Assembly: GCA_012845835.1 (NCBI GenBank)
Contig: JABAKD010000023.1
Location: forward strand, 8,929,340-8,993,339
From: Undaria pinnatifida
Lineage: Eukaryota > Sar > Phaeophyceae > Laminariales > Alariaceae
DNA length: 64,000 bases
Reading direction: 5' to 3'
Position 1 is the stretch's first letter; each line of letters starts with the position of its first letter. The notes below the pieces were generated by a model. The model saw nothing but the letters and a program-made list of their open reading frames with translations, was not told where the DNA came from and did no database searches. Shown in pieces: positions 23,419 through 35,538 of the stretch. A program made the position numbers and the translations under genes.

Positions 23419-24069
23419 GTTGTTCTCACATACATTAATTCGCATAATCAAGTCCGTGGTCGCAGGAAAGGCTCTAGTATTGGGTCAGGTATTGCATGGA
23501 TGGCGGGAAACGGCTGGGGCAAAGGGACAATGAGGGAGTGACAGTCCCGCTACACGCGCGCCGACCCCGTTGGCCCACACATACACCCTCTGACGTCCGC
23601 CGTCCGCCTTGCGAGTTCGGGGAGGGGGGGGGGAACGGGGGGGCTCGAGGCTGGCAGGAATGGTCGCGTGGCTCGGCGGTGTGTTTTAGGGGCGTTTTTC
23701 CATCAAATATACGGACGGCGGAAAGGCCAACCTCGACCAAGCAAACCAACGACCGGCTGCATCGCCTTTATAACTTTCTCAACACCCAAACCATACCCGA
23801 TAAAGAATTCGCTTCACACGAGAATATGTACTGTCGGATTTGTGTGTGCGCGTGTTTTTTTTACAAATCGCGAGACGAGGGCGTCCAACCACCACCCCAG
23901 CCATGACCGTACTCAAGGCACAGGCTCCGTCCGGCCGGGGCATTGCTTTTGTGCAATTCTGAGAGGCAAAAAGTGCTGGCCAACACAAGAGTCGCACTGT
24001 ACTTGGTACCTAATCTGGTACCACTTTTTGCGGGTTGGGAACGCCGTGGAGGATAGATAGATACCGAGT

Positions 24070-24345
24070 GGGCGTATGGTACGATAGAGGTATACCTTTT
24101 CTTGGCCCTTTTGTTTTCTGAATGACGGGGCTACTCAACCTGGGCTAAATCGTCGTCGAAACGCCATTTTGTTTCGCATGATTCTCGTTGCGTGTACCTA
24201 GGTCATGGGATTTCTTCATCCGGGATCATATTATAAGCAGTTTTATTTTCTCCAGATCGGTTTTTGGGTTATGACATGTCTTGAGCTCCCAAATTGAGGA
24301 ACCTCAGCAAAGAAAAAGTGGTGCACGTCTATCGTAGCACGCATC
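24070..24345 (-). mobile_element. MITE-1 copy 9
   Basis: Full length, reversed: GGTACGATAGAGGTATACC at the left, GTCTATCGTAGCACGCATC at the right. Confidence 0.82.
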
Positions 24346-24551
24346 GAAGGACCGGCAGGAAAAAGCGTCCGCCGGCCAATCTCGCTGCATTTTAGTCGAG
24401 TCCATAATTCTGCTTGTGATACTCTAAAGCAGTTGTACGTGTCACATCTACTAATATATGCTGCTTTTAGGCCCGATTATACCTGACAGGTCCGCTGTCA
24501 GACTACTCCTGTGCTACGGAGACCCGCTGTTAGCAGGAATAATTGTAAGAC

Positions 24552-24637
24552 AAGTACCAACAACGCAGCTTGCAAAGATGAGTATCGAGCCTAAATTCGT
24601 CGAACTCACAGCTGACGTCCTTAGAATGATTTCATAA
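24552..24637 (+). mobile_element. Mini-ORF element copy 3
   Basis: GTACCAACAACGCAGCTTGC then ATG 24578 opening MSIEPKFVELTADVLRMIS-stop. Confidence 0.66.
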
Positions 24638-25730
24638 AAGGGGGCAAAAAAGGACCTGCCTTTGTTTAATGGTGGTTGACCCGAGTTGATTTTGGTGGTT
24701 CGTCCTGCCACTGTACAGAGCCTCAATCGAACACAGTCGTGTAGCGTAGGAGAGCTCGCCTGAAATGTGGCGAAGGTTTCCTCTTTGGTATAGTTTTATC
24801 CTTGTTAACAATGGATCTCCGCAATAGTGCACTACGTTTTGGAGCCGCTTGCTTTGCTGTGCAGCTTTTTCGTCCTATATGCAGTGTTACTGCTGCTGTA
24901 AGGTCCTATCTGACATGCCTCCCTCCAATGCGTTTTGTTTTGCTTTTTTTTTTTGCTTTTTTTTTTCAGTTTTATAGGCATCAGTGACAGCACCTGTTAT
25001 CATGCGCATCGTCAATGCCCTGCTTCTGCTACAGCAATCGCTTCAAATAAGCCAACGAGGATATGGGTTTCTTCTCTCCACGAGGACGGCGGCCGGCTTC
25101 CCTGTCTCGTGCCGCGAGCCGTCATCGGTATGTGTGTGATATGTGTGGCCTACCCATGTTTTGAGGACTGTGAAATGACTGACTACACGACCGGCTCTAT
25201 CGTAAGGAAGAGTCGCGCAAGAAAACTGTCAATAGCCAAAACACGTTTCGCAACGAACAACTTTGTAGAGCTGTTAGTCGGCACGACTTATTCACCCACT
25301 AGTGAATAGTCGGAGTAATTTCCACTCATTTTCCGAAGGTGCCGACTATCCGACCTGTTGGGTTTCCATGCTCGTAGGAAGGATTGTTAATGCGGAGTGC
25401 TTTTTGTCTTTTACTTTTCGGGCCCCGGGGGGGGCGGGGGCGGGGGCGTGATTTGGCTCCCTTTGGTCTCCCTGACTTGAGTCGGCAAAAGTCGGCTGAC
25501 CATGATATCGTTTCGCCAACCGACCTGACGACTGTGGTTACTTAGTTGGCTAACGGGCACCTACCGATCAGGTTTTAGTCGTGACATCAATATTGCCGAC
25601 TCGCCACACCTCGAGAAATTTGACAGGAGACATGCTGCCATGGAAGACGTTGACCTACTCTAATCCTTCTAGGCATCCTCGCTTCAAAAATCTCGATTTC
25701 GGAAAATAAAAAAATAAAAATGTGCGCTTT

Positions 25731-25815
25731 TAGTAGCCCAATCAACCCTGTCCCCAAGTTATTTTCAAGTTGCTTCCGCAAGAAAACGGGTTTCCCGTTA
25801 TGAAAGCGTAGCGTT
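25731..25815. mobile_element. TTAA-type mini-element, decayed
   Basis: TAGTAGCCCAATCAACCCTG, TTATTTTCAAGTTGCTTCCG and CGGGTTTCCCGTTATGAAAG align with the family consensus; flanks are not recognisable. Confidence 0.5.
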
Positions 25816-26043
25816 CACCAGGAAAACATCACTATGTATGGCCCATAATGGGGTTTCTAAAATCAAGGTTATCGAAACGTCAAGGAGGATATTCGAACGA
25901 CATACTGAGTAATTCCTCAGCGGTGGAGCCGGTAGAAGAAGAGGTTCACATACTGTAGTGTGCTACGTTTTGAGCCTACTACTCGCTTGAGCAACTCTGT
26001 GTCTCACCCAAGAAAAGTCGCTTTCGGAATATATGTTCGTTTT

Positions 26044-26124
26044 TATGAGCCCCAAAACCCCTCCCGATACTAGTTCCGAGTTGATTTCCGCAAAAAAACG
26101 GGTTTCCAGTTGTAGAGGCGTCAA
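26044..26124. mobile_element. TTAA-type mini-element, decayed
   Basis: GAGCCCCAAAACCCCTCCCG, then ACGGGTTTCCAGTTGTAGAG. Flanks diverged. Confidence 0.52.
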
Positions 26125-27128
26125 CAAGAAAAATGTCGCTGTTGACAGGGGAGCGCTAAAAAGACGATGTGACCCACAATTTATTTCTTAGGAGCCAGAC
26201 AACAGGGGAGGTGGTTGCTAAGCCCAAGTTTAAAAAAAATTGTAAAGAAAACAAATATCTCGATTCGCACATTAATCACAGTGCTTTTCTTTTTCTTTTC
26301 TTTTTCCTCGTATTGACCTGTTTTTAGGAGTATGGATCCGTTGTCTCTTTTTTTTTTGTGTGCTCCCCTGCTATGGCCTATGGCAAGATTTCGGCCTACA
26401 ACGATGGGGAAGCATGAATGAGATCCGAACGGGCATATTGAGCAATTCCTCTGTGGTGGAGCCCACGATATTTAGACATTCTTTTTTTTGGCCGAGAAAC
26501 ATATGCGACAGAAACCTCTATCGTAGAATGCGTCCCAACCGTAGTACCTGGTACTGCTTTTTGTATTGGGCACACACCCTTCTTCGTTGAATATGAAATT
26601 CGAGCCTAAAACCAATACTTTTTTCGTTTTTTTTTGTCAAATTAAGTCGCTGACTGATGAAGCCGAAACAATTTTAAAAGTGCAACAATAGATGACGTAA
26701 AAAAAAAAAATTCAACTTTAAAATTACAGTCATGTGTTGGCTACAGTCGGTCTTTCAGATGGTTGCGGACCCCTGTACTTTTTTTTTTTTTCACAGGCTT
26801 GACTTTTATGGGGTGCTGGTTTTCGTAGTAGTACATACCTGGTAGGCTTTCCTTTAATGCTGTAAGAAACGTGTCCCTCGTCCCCCCTTCCAGATTTTTT
26901 TTTTTTTTTTTCTGCAAATCGTAGCATGCCAGCCTTTTCTTGTAGCACGTTTTTTTTTTTTTGGCAGCCGTTTATATCGTGCGCTGTGCGTACCTAGTAC
27001 ACGACGCACCCCCTTGCCTGGAGCGCGATTTTCTTTTTCTTTTTTCCCGTATATCATTCTTCGCACACCCTGGCTTTCCTACTTCCCGTGTCTTTCGAAA
27101 GATCCGAGCTGCCATAACGGGGGCGGGC

Positions 27129-27190
27129 TGAGTGGGGGGGGGGGAGGGGGGGGGAGGGGGGGCGAGGGGGGGGGAGGGGGGGGGGGGGTA
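27129..27190. repeat. G-rich tract
   Basis: About 60 bp of almost pure G on the + strand interrupted by single A or C; strong potential for G-quadruplex. Confidence 0.88.
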
Positions 27191-27282
27191 CCTTCTGTTT
27201 TTTACTACTCTGCTTAGGCTACTCGCGGGAACGACCTTGTCACCTCTCAACAAAAACCTTTACCCTTGGATGACTCTAACCT

Positions 27283-27577
27283 CTTTTTTTTTTTCACACA
27301 CATCTAGTTTTCAGCTTCTGGACAAGCCGTGGTCACAGGAAGGTGTTGTCCTCTTCTTCCCCCCGGTTCTTGCCTTCATTTTTTTTTGTCGCGCAAAGAG
27401 TTCAGCAATCCTACTGCTCGTCGATTTTTCGACGAGTGTTGCTAACTCACGCTCTCACGCTTTGCGCAAGTCAATTTGTGCACAAGAATAAAAAGTCCCC
27501 ACAATTTTATACGAGTATGCACTCGGGGGGATTCGAACTCACCAGGATAACCTGATACGCCACCGGGGCGACCGGTA
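27283..27577 (-). mobile_element. SINE-A copy
   Basis: Reverse strand: GGTCGCCCCGGTGGCGTATC, box B GAGTTCGAATCCCCC, body TTGTGCACAAATTGACTTGC, CTGTGACCACGGC, tail of A and GTGTGTGAAAA. The segment between boxes A and B is about 30 bp shorter than in the copy at 11125. Confidence 0.76.
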
Positions 27578-27597
27578 TATGTACCACGGTGGGTCAG

Positions 27598-28191
27598 GAC
27601 ACGTGCTACGATAGAGGTGAGGCGCACCACTTTTTTTTTCCTGGTGTTCCTCAATTTGTGAGCTTAAGACATGTCCTTCTCAACCCAAAAACTGTTTTGG
27701 AAAAACAATCCAAAACTGCCATCATCATACCAGATGAAAAATCCCGTAGTCCTCGGTACATAACGAGAATCATGCAAGGAAAATGTGGCCTATTACTTTT
27801 TTTTTTCCCGACGATTTTGGGTCAAGGAGCCCCGTCATTCAGAAAACATTTCAGACCAAAAGTGCTTCGTGCTTCTATCGTAGCATGCTACAGAGGTGGG
27901 TGGCATCACCACGTATTTTTTCTGATGTTCTTCAATTCGTCGGGAGCTCTTGAGGCATCCCTGCCCCCAAGAACCTATTTCGATAAAAATGAAACTGATA
28001 CACTGCATGCCGGATGAAAGAAAAACGTAGCCCTTGGCATATGCCGAGAATCATGGAAAAAATAATATATACTCCGTATATATAACTAATTTCCGACGAT
28101 TTTGCGTTAAGGAGCCCTGGCATTCGGAAACCATTTCAGAAAAAAAAAGTGCGGCCTCTATCGTACCAGCGTAGGTAAGGTAGCACGCATC
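27598..28191 (+). mobile_element. Two MITE-1 copies in tandem
   Basis: First copy 27598-27888, second from about 27884 to 28191; they share one end (TAGCATGCTACAGAGG), so the right end of the first serves as the left end of the second. Internal landmarks occur twice in order. The cluster ends 126 bp before the MITE-3 copy at the start of GST-2. Confidence 0.82.
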
Positions 28192-28316
28192 ATGCCTGGG
28201 TTGAATCAGCCCGCTCTTCCCGGCGTACCCGATGGTGGAACGAGATTGTTATTTCGCATTTTACTACAACCATAGCCGGAACCGACTCCAATACCATACA
28301 TCCAGTACTATCCTTT

Positions 28317-28604
28317 GAGTCGTTTTCTACGGTAGCCCCCCCCCCCCGCCCCCCCCCCCCCCAAACTTTTCTTTAGCGAAATCGCCGGTTTTGAAACCAG
28401 CTCCCGCCTGTGTTTTCTGAAATACGGTGCCCCTTCCCCCCCCCCGACGTCATCGTTCGATCCTCCTTTGCCAACACGAAAATACATGAGGATGGTTTTT
28501 TTCGTCGCACCCCTCTTCGTCCTGTCGCGAGCAGCCGTGAAACGTTCGAGAAAAGCAAATCGCTCGTTTTGAGAGAGCGAGGCTACCACATCGTAGAAAT
28601 GCTC
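28317..28604 (+). mobile_element. MITE-3 copy covering the GST-2 promoter/5' end
   Basis: Left end GAGTCGTTTTCTACGGTAGC and right end ..CTACCACATCGTAGAAATGCTC are inverted repeats; inside, C-runs are followed by AAACTTTTCTTTAGCGAAATC and GAAACCAGCTCC. The same body recurs at about 48861, 52706 and (reversed) 46798. The right end contains ATG 28599, the first possible GST-2 start, so the element is the only sequence immediately upstream of the gene. Confidence 0.75.
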
Positions 28605-28919
28605 AAGAAGTTAAACCTTCTTTTTTCTGCCGTCGCCCTCTTCTGCCGTGTTGTTATTTCACGACCGCAGCAGCCTCGCGTTATGCTGCCAGCTAGTACC
28701 ACCGACGACCGCAGATCGAGACACGCTCTTGACGCCGCCACCACCACCACCACCACCACTATGGCCACAACAACTCCAGTGCTCAACTACCTAGTGATCC
28801 CCGGTCGAGGGGAGGCTACCCGAGTGGCTCTCGCCGTGGCAGGAGTGGACTACGAGGACAAGCGCATGAACTTCGACGAGTTCGCCGCCTGCGAGTTTAA
28901 GACCGTCCCCGTATACCAG
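28599..28919 (+). CDS. GST-2 exon 1: N-terminal extension plus thioredoxin-fold start
   Basis: Two in-frame starts. ATG 28599 opens a 54-residue extension: two lysines, a hydrophobic stretch to about residue 20, then a Thr run from a (ACC)n tract ending at 28760. ATG 28761 opens the GST core MATTTPVLNYLVIPGRGE. The exon ends TVPVYQ at donor GTAAGG (28920). Tyr10 of the core is the expected catalytic tyrosine. The core start is the safer one by homology; the upstream start would add targeting information. Confidence 0.85.
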
Positions 28920-31900
28920 GTAAGGTACTCGTTCGGAAGGATATTTCAGTGTGGGGCACCCCAGCAAGGCGATCTGAGTAAATGCCGTATCCCAAACCGT
29001 CCGTGGATTGGTTGGTGATGGTCATACAGCCCTACGGAGGGAGACAGCTTAGCCACGGTGACTGAGTGGATCTCGCCCGCTTCATACTCCTTCTTATTTT
29101 CCGGGCGTGCACGCTTGAGAATGTTATGAATTGCTATTATGGTGTACTCCTTAGATGCTCGCCGGGTGGCGAGGGGAGGCCCCAGGAGACTACCAGCGGA
29201 CATGATTGGTGCTATGAGCTCCGAAGTATTTGTGGGTTGTATGGCACTATCCACTGAACCACTCAGTCAGTCATTTTGGATAGTGGAAACTATCTAATCG
29301 TTGGGCTTTGAGGCGTTACGCCCTGCTGTACCGCCACGTGCTTCGGCACGGGTGAGCGTGGAAGGTCTGAGTCTCTTCACGCGCGTAACCCCTCCTCCGC
29401 CCCCCCCCCTCCCCGCCTCCCCCCCCCTCCCGCCCCACGCCGCATTCAAACATTTATCGCTATGTGTTGTGTGGTGTACGATGACAACAACCACAATGGC
29501 GCTAACGACAACCACAACAACATCTTCAACCTGACCTTCAATTTCGACTTCAACTCCAACTTCAACTTTAACCTCAACTTCATTTTTAACAGATGGACGG
29601 CACCGACTACACCCAGTCTCTCGCTCTGCTCATCTACGCTGGAAAGCTCGGCGGTCTGTACCCGGACGACCCCCTTACAGCTCTTAAGGTGGGGATGACA
29701 TGGTGCTATAGTAGGGGGCGATTGCACTGAGGCAGTATTTTGTAGCTGACGCACGCTTATACTCGAGTATCGACTTCAAGGTATGACCATTGTAACAAAA
29801 CACAGTATCCAGGTCCCAGGGCATAATTTTGCTTCCTTTCCTTTCCTTTCCTTTCCTTTCCTTTCCTTTCCTTTCCTTTCCTTTCCTTTCCTTTCCTTTC
29901 CTTTCCTTTCCTTTCCTTTCCTTTCCTTTCCTTTCCTTTCCTTTCCTTTCCTTTCCTTTCCTTTCCTTTCCTTTCCGTTCCTTTCCTTTCCTCTCTCAAA
30001 GTGGGAATACGCTCGATATTCAAGCGGTGTTTTATTCATACGAAGTGCTTACCACGTATGCGACACGACCAATTAGTTGGTTAGCCCCCTTCAAACCCCA
30101 ATTTCCCTGCCTATACTAAACCCGAGTAGTTTGCGCCCATCCCGAAACGGGTTTCCCATTTGTCAAGGCGTTAGCAACTGAATGTGCTGTATAAAAGGTA
30201 TCCCCTCTGTGAATTCGTACGCGAATCTCGTCCCTGCTACATCAATAGTGCAGGTTCGAATCTTGCGGAGTGCACACTCGTGATCGCAGTGAGCACTCGT
30301 GATCGTAGGGAGCACACGTGATCGTCGGGAGCACTCGTGATCGTCGGGATATTTTTTTTTTGCGCAAGAAATAGACGATCGGAACCACGCGCAAGCATCG
30401 GTTAACGAAATTTGATGAAGATCGAATACGGCTGAAAAATGGGTATGCTGAACTCTATACGCAATGGAAATTAAGGCACGTACCAGGGGGGGGGGGGGGG
30501 GAGAGAAGAAGGTGCAGACACCCGTGACCACGCCTTACCCAGAAGGTCGCTGAGGGTATAAATATATGAAGCTATCACGAGGTGGGCTGGAAAGTAGAAG
30601 TGGTGACTTGAAAAAGAGAGACAAAAGAAATTGCGGGTTGATCAACGCTCGCGCACACGACGAAAAACAAAAGAAACACGCAAAATACAAAAGTGCGGGG
30701 CACATGGTCAACACTCGTGTGCACACGGAATGTTTCGCCCCGCTTGGCTTCCTGATCCCAACCATGCCTGACCCTACCCGACTGTAAGCCCCCCCCAAAA
30801 GCTGACCTTGGGTATAGATGTAGCCGCCGGCAGGGGCTACGAAGCGCACTGCTCCCGCTGAGCCGAGCCAAAGATCGAGGAAGCGCTTCTTATGGCATTT
30901 TTTCGAGCTAAAGCTCGAGGAAGCGCTTCCTGCGGCATTTTTTTCTTTCTGAAGGATGTGGGGCTCCTTAACCCAAACAAATCGTCGGAAAAAAATATCA
31001 GTTCTTATTTTTAGCGATTGAGACTTTATTTTTTTTTGCGCGGGGGGGGGAGGGAAGGGGGGGGTTCTGGACGCGTGCCACGATGGATAGAGGTGCACCA
31101 CCTTTTTTTTCTCGAGGTTTTCCTCAATTCGGGAGCTTAAGATATGTCTTAAACCCAAAAAAACTGGTTTGGATAAAAATAAAACTGCTGACACCGGATG
31201 AAAAATCCCATCGGACTAGGTACACAACGAAAATCACGAAAATAAAATGGGCTATTTTCGACGATTGTGGGGGTTAACCCCTTTAGAGCCCCCGAACCCC
31301 TCCCTATACTAACTTCAAGTAAAATTGTCCCCAAGAAGGGTTTCCAGTGGTGAAGGGGTTAAGGGACCCCGCCCGCCATTCCGAAAACACAAAAGCAAAA
31401 AAAAGGTATACCTCTATCGTAGAATGCGTCTCTGTTATATGCCGATTCAATGGTTTTGTTTTTTGTAAACAAATTTCAAGGACGTCAGCCGTGAGTTCGA
31501 CGAATTTTAGGTCAATACTCATCTTTCTTTGCAAGCTGCGTTGTTGGTACTTGTAGTATACAAAATGGGTGATTTTTTTTCGTTTGTTTGTTTGTTTGTT
31601 CATCGCAGGTTTACTTTCACTTTACCGTACCCTTGGTCCTTGTTTTATTTCATTTTTATTTATTTTCGTATTTTTTGCGCGTTTATTTTAACTGGAGGCC
31701 ATATAATCGTTTTCGTTCTGAGTTTTTCTGCATGTTTTTTCGTTCTTGAAAAATAAAAAAGTTGGGGTGCTGTGTGCGCTAAATCTCCTTATGTGACGAA
31801 TCTCAGAAAAAGGTGTGCAGCTTCCACCACGGCACGTGTCACGACGGTCTATCTTGTGTTGTATTTTGGCTTCGCCAGGTGGACCATATCGTGGTGATGA

Positions 31901-34900
31901 CGATCGCGGAAAGTCAGATACTACAAGGAAGCCTGAAAATTGACGAATCTGTCAAGAAAGATAAGCTCCTTCCTGCTTGCCGACTTCCGGCTTAATTAGC
32001 CCTTGGTGGGCCACTGCCGAAACGTCTGAGCGATTATTTGCAAGTTGTTCGTGCCCGTGAATGCGCGCACAGTTCTAAAGGAGCTTGCCGCGACCTACTC
32101 CCCGTTTGTACCCATTCCTTGCTCCAACTTCTCCACCACGTCGTACAGATCACCCCGGTCCCCACTCGATGATCTAGATATTGCAGGAAAGATCTGTACG
32201 GTGAAGCTCATGCTACCGGATGGGAGCGGTACGATCCGCACCATCTAGCTGATGCTTCCAGAGGGTTGTATCTGTACCCAACACGCATATGTATACAGAT
32301 CCTGTGTAACATCTTAGGACGGGGAGATACAGGGTCTACTGCTGTAGATGATCTACATAATCTATATTATCTATATGATCTAGCTCATGATCTGTTGGAG
32401 ATATGTACCGTTTTTGTCAAGACACCATTATAGCTGCTACCTGGTACAACACAGCAGGACATCAAAGAAGAAACGGAAGAACGCACCCAGGCTGGTTCGT
32501 TATGTGGGAGAGGGTGGATACCTCTCTGGTGCAGCTCATGTAATCGGGTGGAAGTCGCGCGATCTGCATGATCTAGCAAATGCATCCAGAGAGTTCGATT
32601 TGTACCCTCTCTTACGTATTGATCCTGCGCAACGTCTTTAGAGCGATAAATACGGGGTCCGCTGTGTAGAGGATCTGCTTCAAAGCATATTGTCTGAATG
32701 CTCCACATGATCTATATGATCTATATGATATGTATCATCTGCATGATCTATATAAATATATGTAATCTATATGATCTATGTGATATATGATCTACACGAT
32801 TTAGATGATCTAAATGATACATAAGATACATATGATACATATTATCTATATATGATCTGCATGATCTGTATGATCTATATGATTTTTATTATCTATATGA
32901 TCTATACGAACTGTATGATCTATAGATATCATCTAGATTATCTATATGATCTACATCATCTATTCAATCTGTACGATCTAGATTATCTATATGATCTGTA
33001 GGATCCGTATAATCGATATGATCTGTATGATCTATATAATCGATATCATCAATATCATATATATCATTTGCGTGATCTACTTGTTCTATATGATCTGTAT
33101 ATGATATATGTTACCTGCATGATGATCTATACGATCTATATGATCTATACTGATCTATATGATATGTATGATCTGTATGGTCTATATATAATATATAATC
33201 TGTATGATCTGCATGATGTGTATGATCTGTATGACCTGTATGATCTGAACATGATGATATGTTCAAGGTGGGGACCGTTCCTATCTAGACACCGTTTTAT
33301 CTTCTACGTTACAACAGGACACCGAGAAGAGAAACGGACCACTTAGTTACCTTATGTGGTTGGTGGGATCCTTATGTGGGACAGGGTGCGTGCAACTGTG
33401 TAACCGCTCCCATTTTTTTTCTTTTTCCCCCGTTTTTAATTTTTATTTTAATTTTTTTTTTTTCACACACATCTACTTTCCATCTTCTGAAGAAGCCGTG
33501 GTCACAGGTGTCGTCGCTTTTCCCCCCCGGTTCTTGCCTTCAATTTTTTATCGCGCTTAGGGTTCAGCGGTTCCACTGCTCGTCGTTTTTCATCAAGTAA
33601 GTGTTGGTCACTCACGCTCTCGCGCTTTCCGCAAGTGAATTTGTGCACGAGAAAAAATCCCCCCGAGTTTATACGAGTATGCACTCGGGGAAATTTGAAC
33701 TTACGACACTGACCTATACTAGGCTCGAGGATAACCTGATACGCCACCGGGGCGACCGGCTCACTATCTCAGCATGGCCTTCTCACTCTACTACCCTGGC
33801 CTGGCCTGTACTGTTTGCTGTTTTGTTTGTTTTTTCTGCCAGGTGGACGAAATTGTGATGATCGCGGAGGATGTTTTCATCAGCCTCTTCTCCACCGCTG
33901 CAGAGAAGAGCGAGGCCAAGAAGGTGAACCATGGTACTCGTATATACCAGCAACACGGTCGCGGTAGCGGTAGTGGGAACGGTAATAAAACCGGTATCGG
34001 TAACCGGTAACGGAACAGGTAACGGTGTACCGATAACGTTTTGGACAGTGGTATCGATGAGCATGGTGAGCTGTCCCACGCGCAAGGGGCGCAGAGCAGA
34101 GGTTTCCGAGCTCCCGACACGAGGAGTTCCAATACATCGCCCGCTAAAAAGCAAGATTTCTCGAACGCGTTCGTCGCGCAAAACCGACGGCGAGCAAGGC
34201 TCTCTACCGGTACGCTCTAGCCTTTGAAACAAAACTGGCGTCGTAAAATCGTCATGCTAACCGATGGTGGAACCGCGCTTGAGGAGCTTAACCTGTAACA
34301 AACATTTGCCGCAAAAAAATGCGACCCCTGCTGTGGAGGTGGTTCTGGTAGTGATATTGGAGGGATGTGTACGTTAACCTCGCATTTGGCGCTGGAGAGA
34401 ACGATGAGGCCTAGAGGGCGAGCTACGCGCAGATGGTTCCTTTTGAAGGGGCCACAATGTGCGTCGAGGCGGCTGCTGCTGTGGATCCCTTGTATACCGA
34501 CGTATCTCCGTAACAGAGTTGGTCGCTCTTGATATTTCTAGTCAGTTGGTGCAGTGTTTTTCAAGAGCGGTAGACTGTGCGGTGGTCCCTTGTGTGCGAC
34601 TTGAGGTCCCTTGTTGAGAGCTTTGTCGACTGTTATATTTGAACACGAGGTCTTTTGCTGTGTGGAAAAACACGGCACGGAGAAGCTTGAGATTCCTTAC
34701 ACACGATTTTTCCTAATGGCGAGGTCCATTAAACTGGGCCACCTGCTGCATATCTTTTTAGCGGTACTTATCGATGACGGTAACGGTATCGGTAACGGTG
34801 TCGGTATCGGTAACAGTATTGGTGACGGTAACGGTAACGGTGACGGTAACGGTATCGGTAACGGTGACGGTAACGGTGACGGTGACGGTGACGGTGATGG

Positions 34901-35493
34901 TGATGGTACTAGTAACGGTATCGGTAACGGTAACGGTATCGGTAACGGTAACGGTAACGGTGTCGGTGACGGTGTCGGTAGCGGTAACGGTAACGGTGAC
35001 GGTGACGGTATCGGTATCGGTAACGGTAACGGTAACGGCAACGGTGAAGGTGACGTAACGGTAACGGTAACGGTGACGGTGACGGTAACGGTAACGGTGA
35101 CGGTAACGGTGACGGTGACTGTGATGGTGATGGTACTAGTAATGGTATCGGTAACGGTAACGGTAACGGTGAAGGTAACGGTAACGGTAACGGTGACGGT
35201 GACGGTGATGGTGATGGTACCAGTAACGGTAGCGGTCACGGTAACGGTATCGGTAACGATAACGGCAACGGTAACGGTAACGGTGATGGTGACGGTGATG
35301 GTGATGGTACCAGTAACGGTAGCGGTAACGGTAACGGTATCGGTGACGGTAACGGTAACCCCCGCCGGGCTTATACTACCAAAACGTAAGCGATACTTCT
35401 CCCGTACCTTTCGGTGCTTTCTCCTCCTCCCAATCCATGCCTTCTGGCCTTGGGACGAAACTTCGCACGTTTCTGCTTGCTAACAAAACCGAT

Positions 35494-35538
<45 letters not shown>

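Larger units (their letters stand above)
22701..24069. other. Gene-free stretch with palindrome and microsatellite
   Basis: Contains the palindrome at 23087, a mini-ORF element at 23254 and (TTG)n at 23340. The rest (23420-24069) holds G-runs but no recognised gene. Confidence 0.4.
24640..27282. other. Gene-free stretch with decayed repeats and T-runs
   Basis: Two decayed TTAA-type elements; a hairpin CGACTTATTCAC..GTGAATAGTCG at 25280-25312; related text GAGTAATTCCTC.G.GGTGGAGCC at 25908 and 26440 marks another old repeat; long A/T runs at 26340-26960; the G-rich tract at 27129. No gene. Confidence 0.45.

Noticed and set aside
27525-27577. tRNA gene on the - strand
   Set aside because: Box A and B are present but the distance is too short, there is no acceptor stem, and related copies with the same body occur at 11125 and 33452, so it is a SINE head.
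29757-30119. Lys-Glu-Arg-Lys-Gly and Phe-Leu-Ser-Phe-Pro repeat proteins
   Set aside because: Translations of the (CTTTC)n tract.
33068-33346. Tyr/Asp-rich 92-codon frame
   Set aside because: Comes from the GATC-rich repeat in intron 2.
34773-35362. Interstitial telomere repeat
   Set aside because: Units are GGTAAC/GGTGAC, not TTTAGGG, TTAGGG or TTAGG types.
34611-35483. A 290-codon open frame of Gly-Asn/Asp then Val-Thr repeats, and a 180-codon frame on the other strand
   Set aside because: Both come from translating the GGTNNC hexamer array; the region is GST-2 intron 3.
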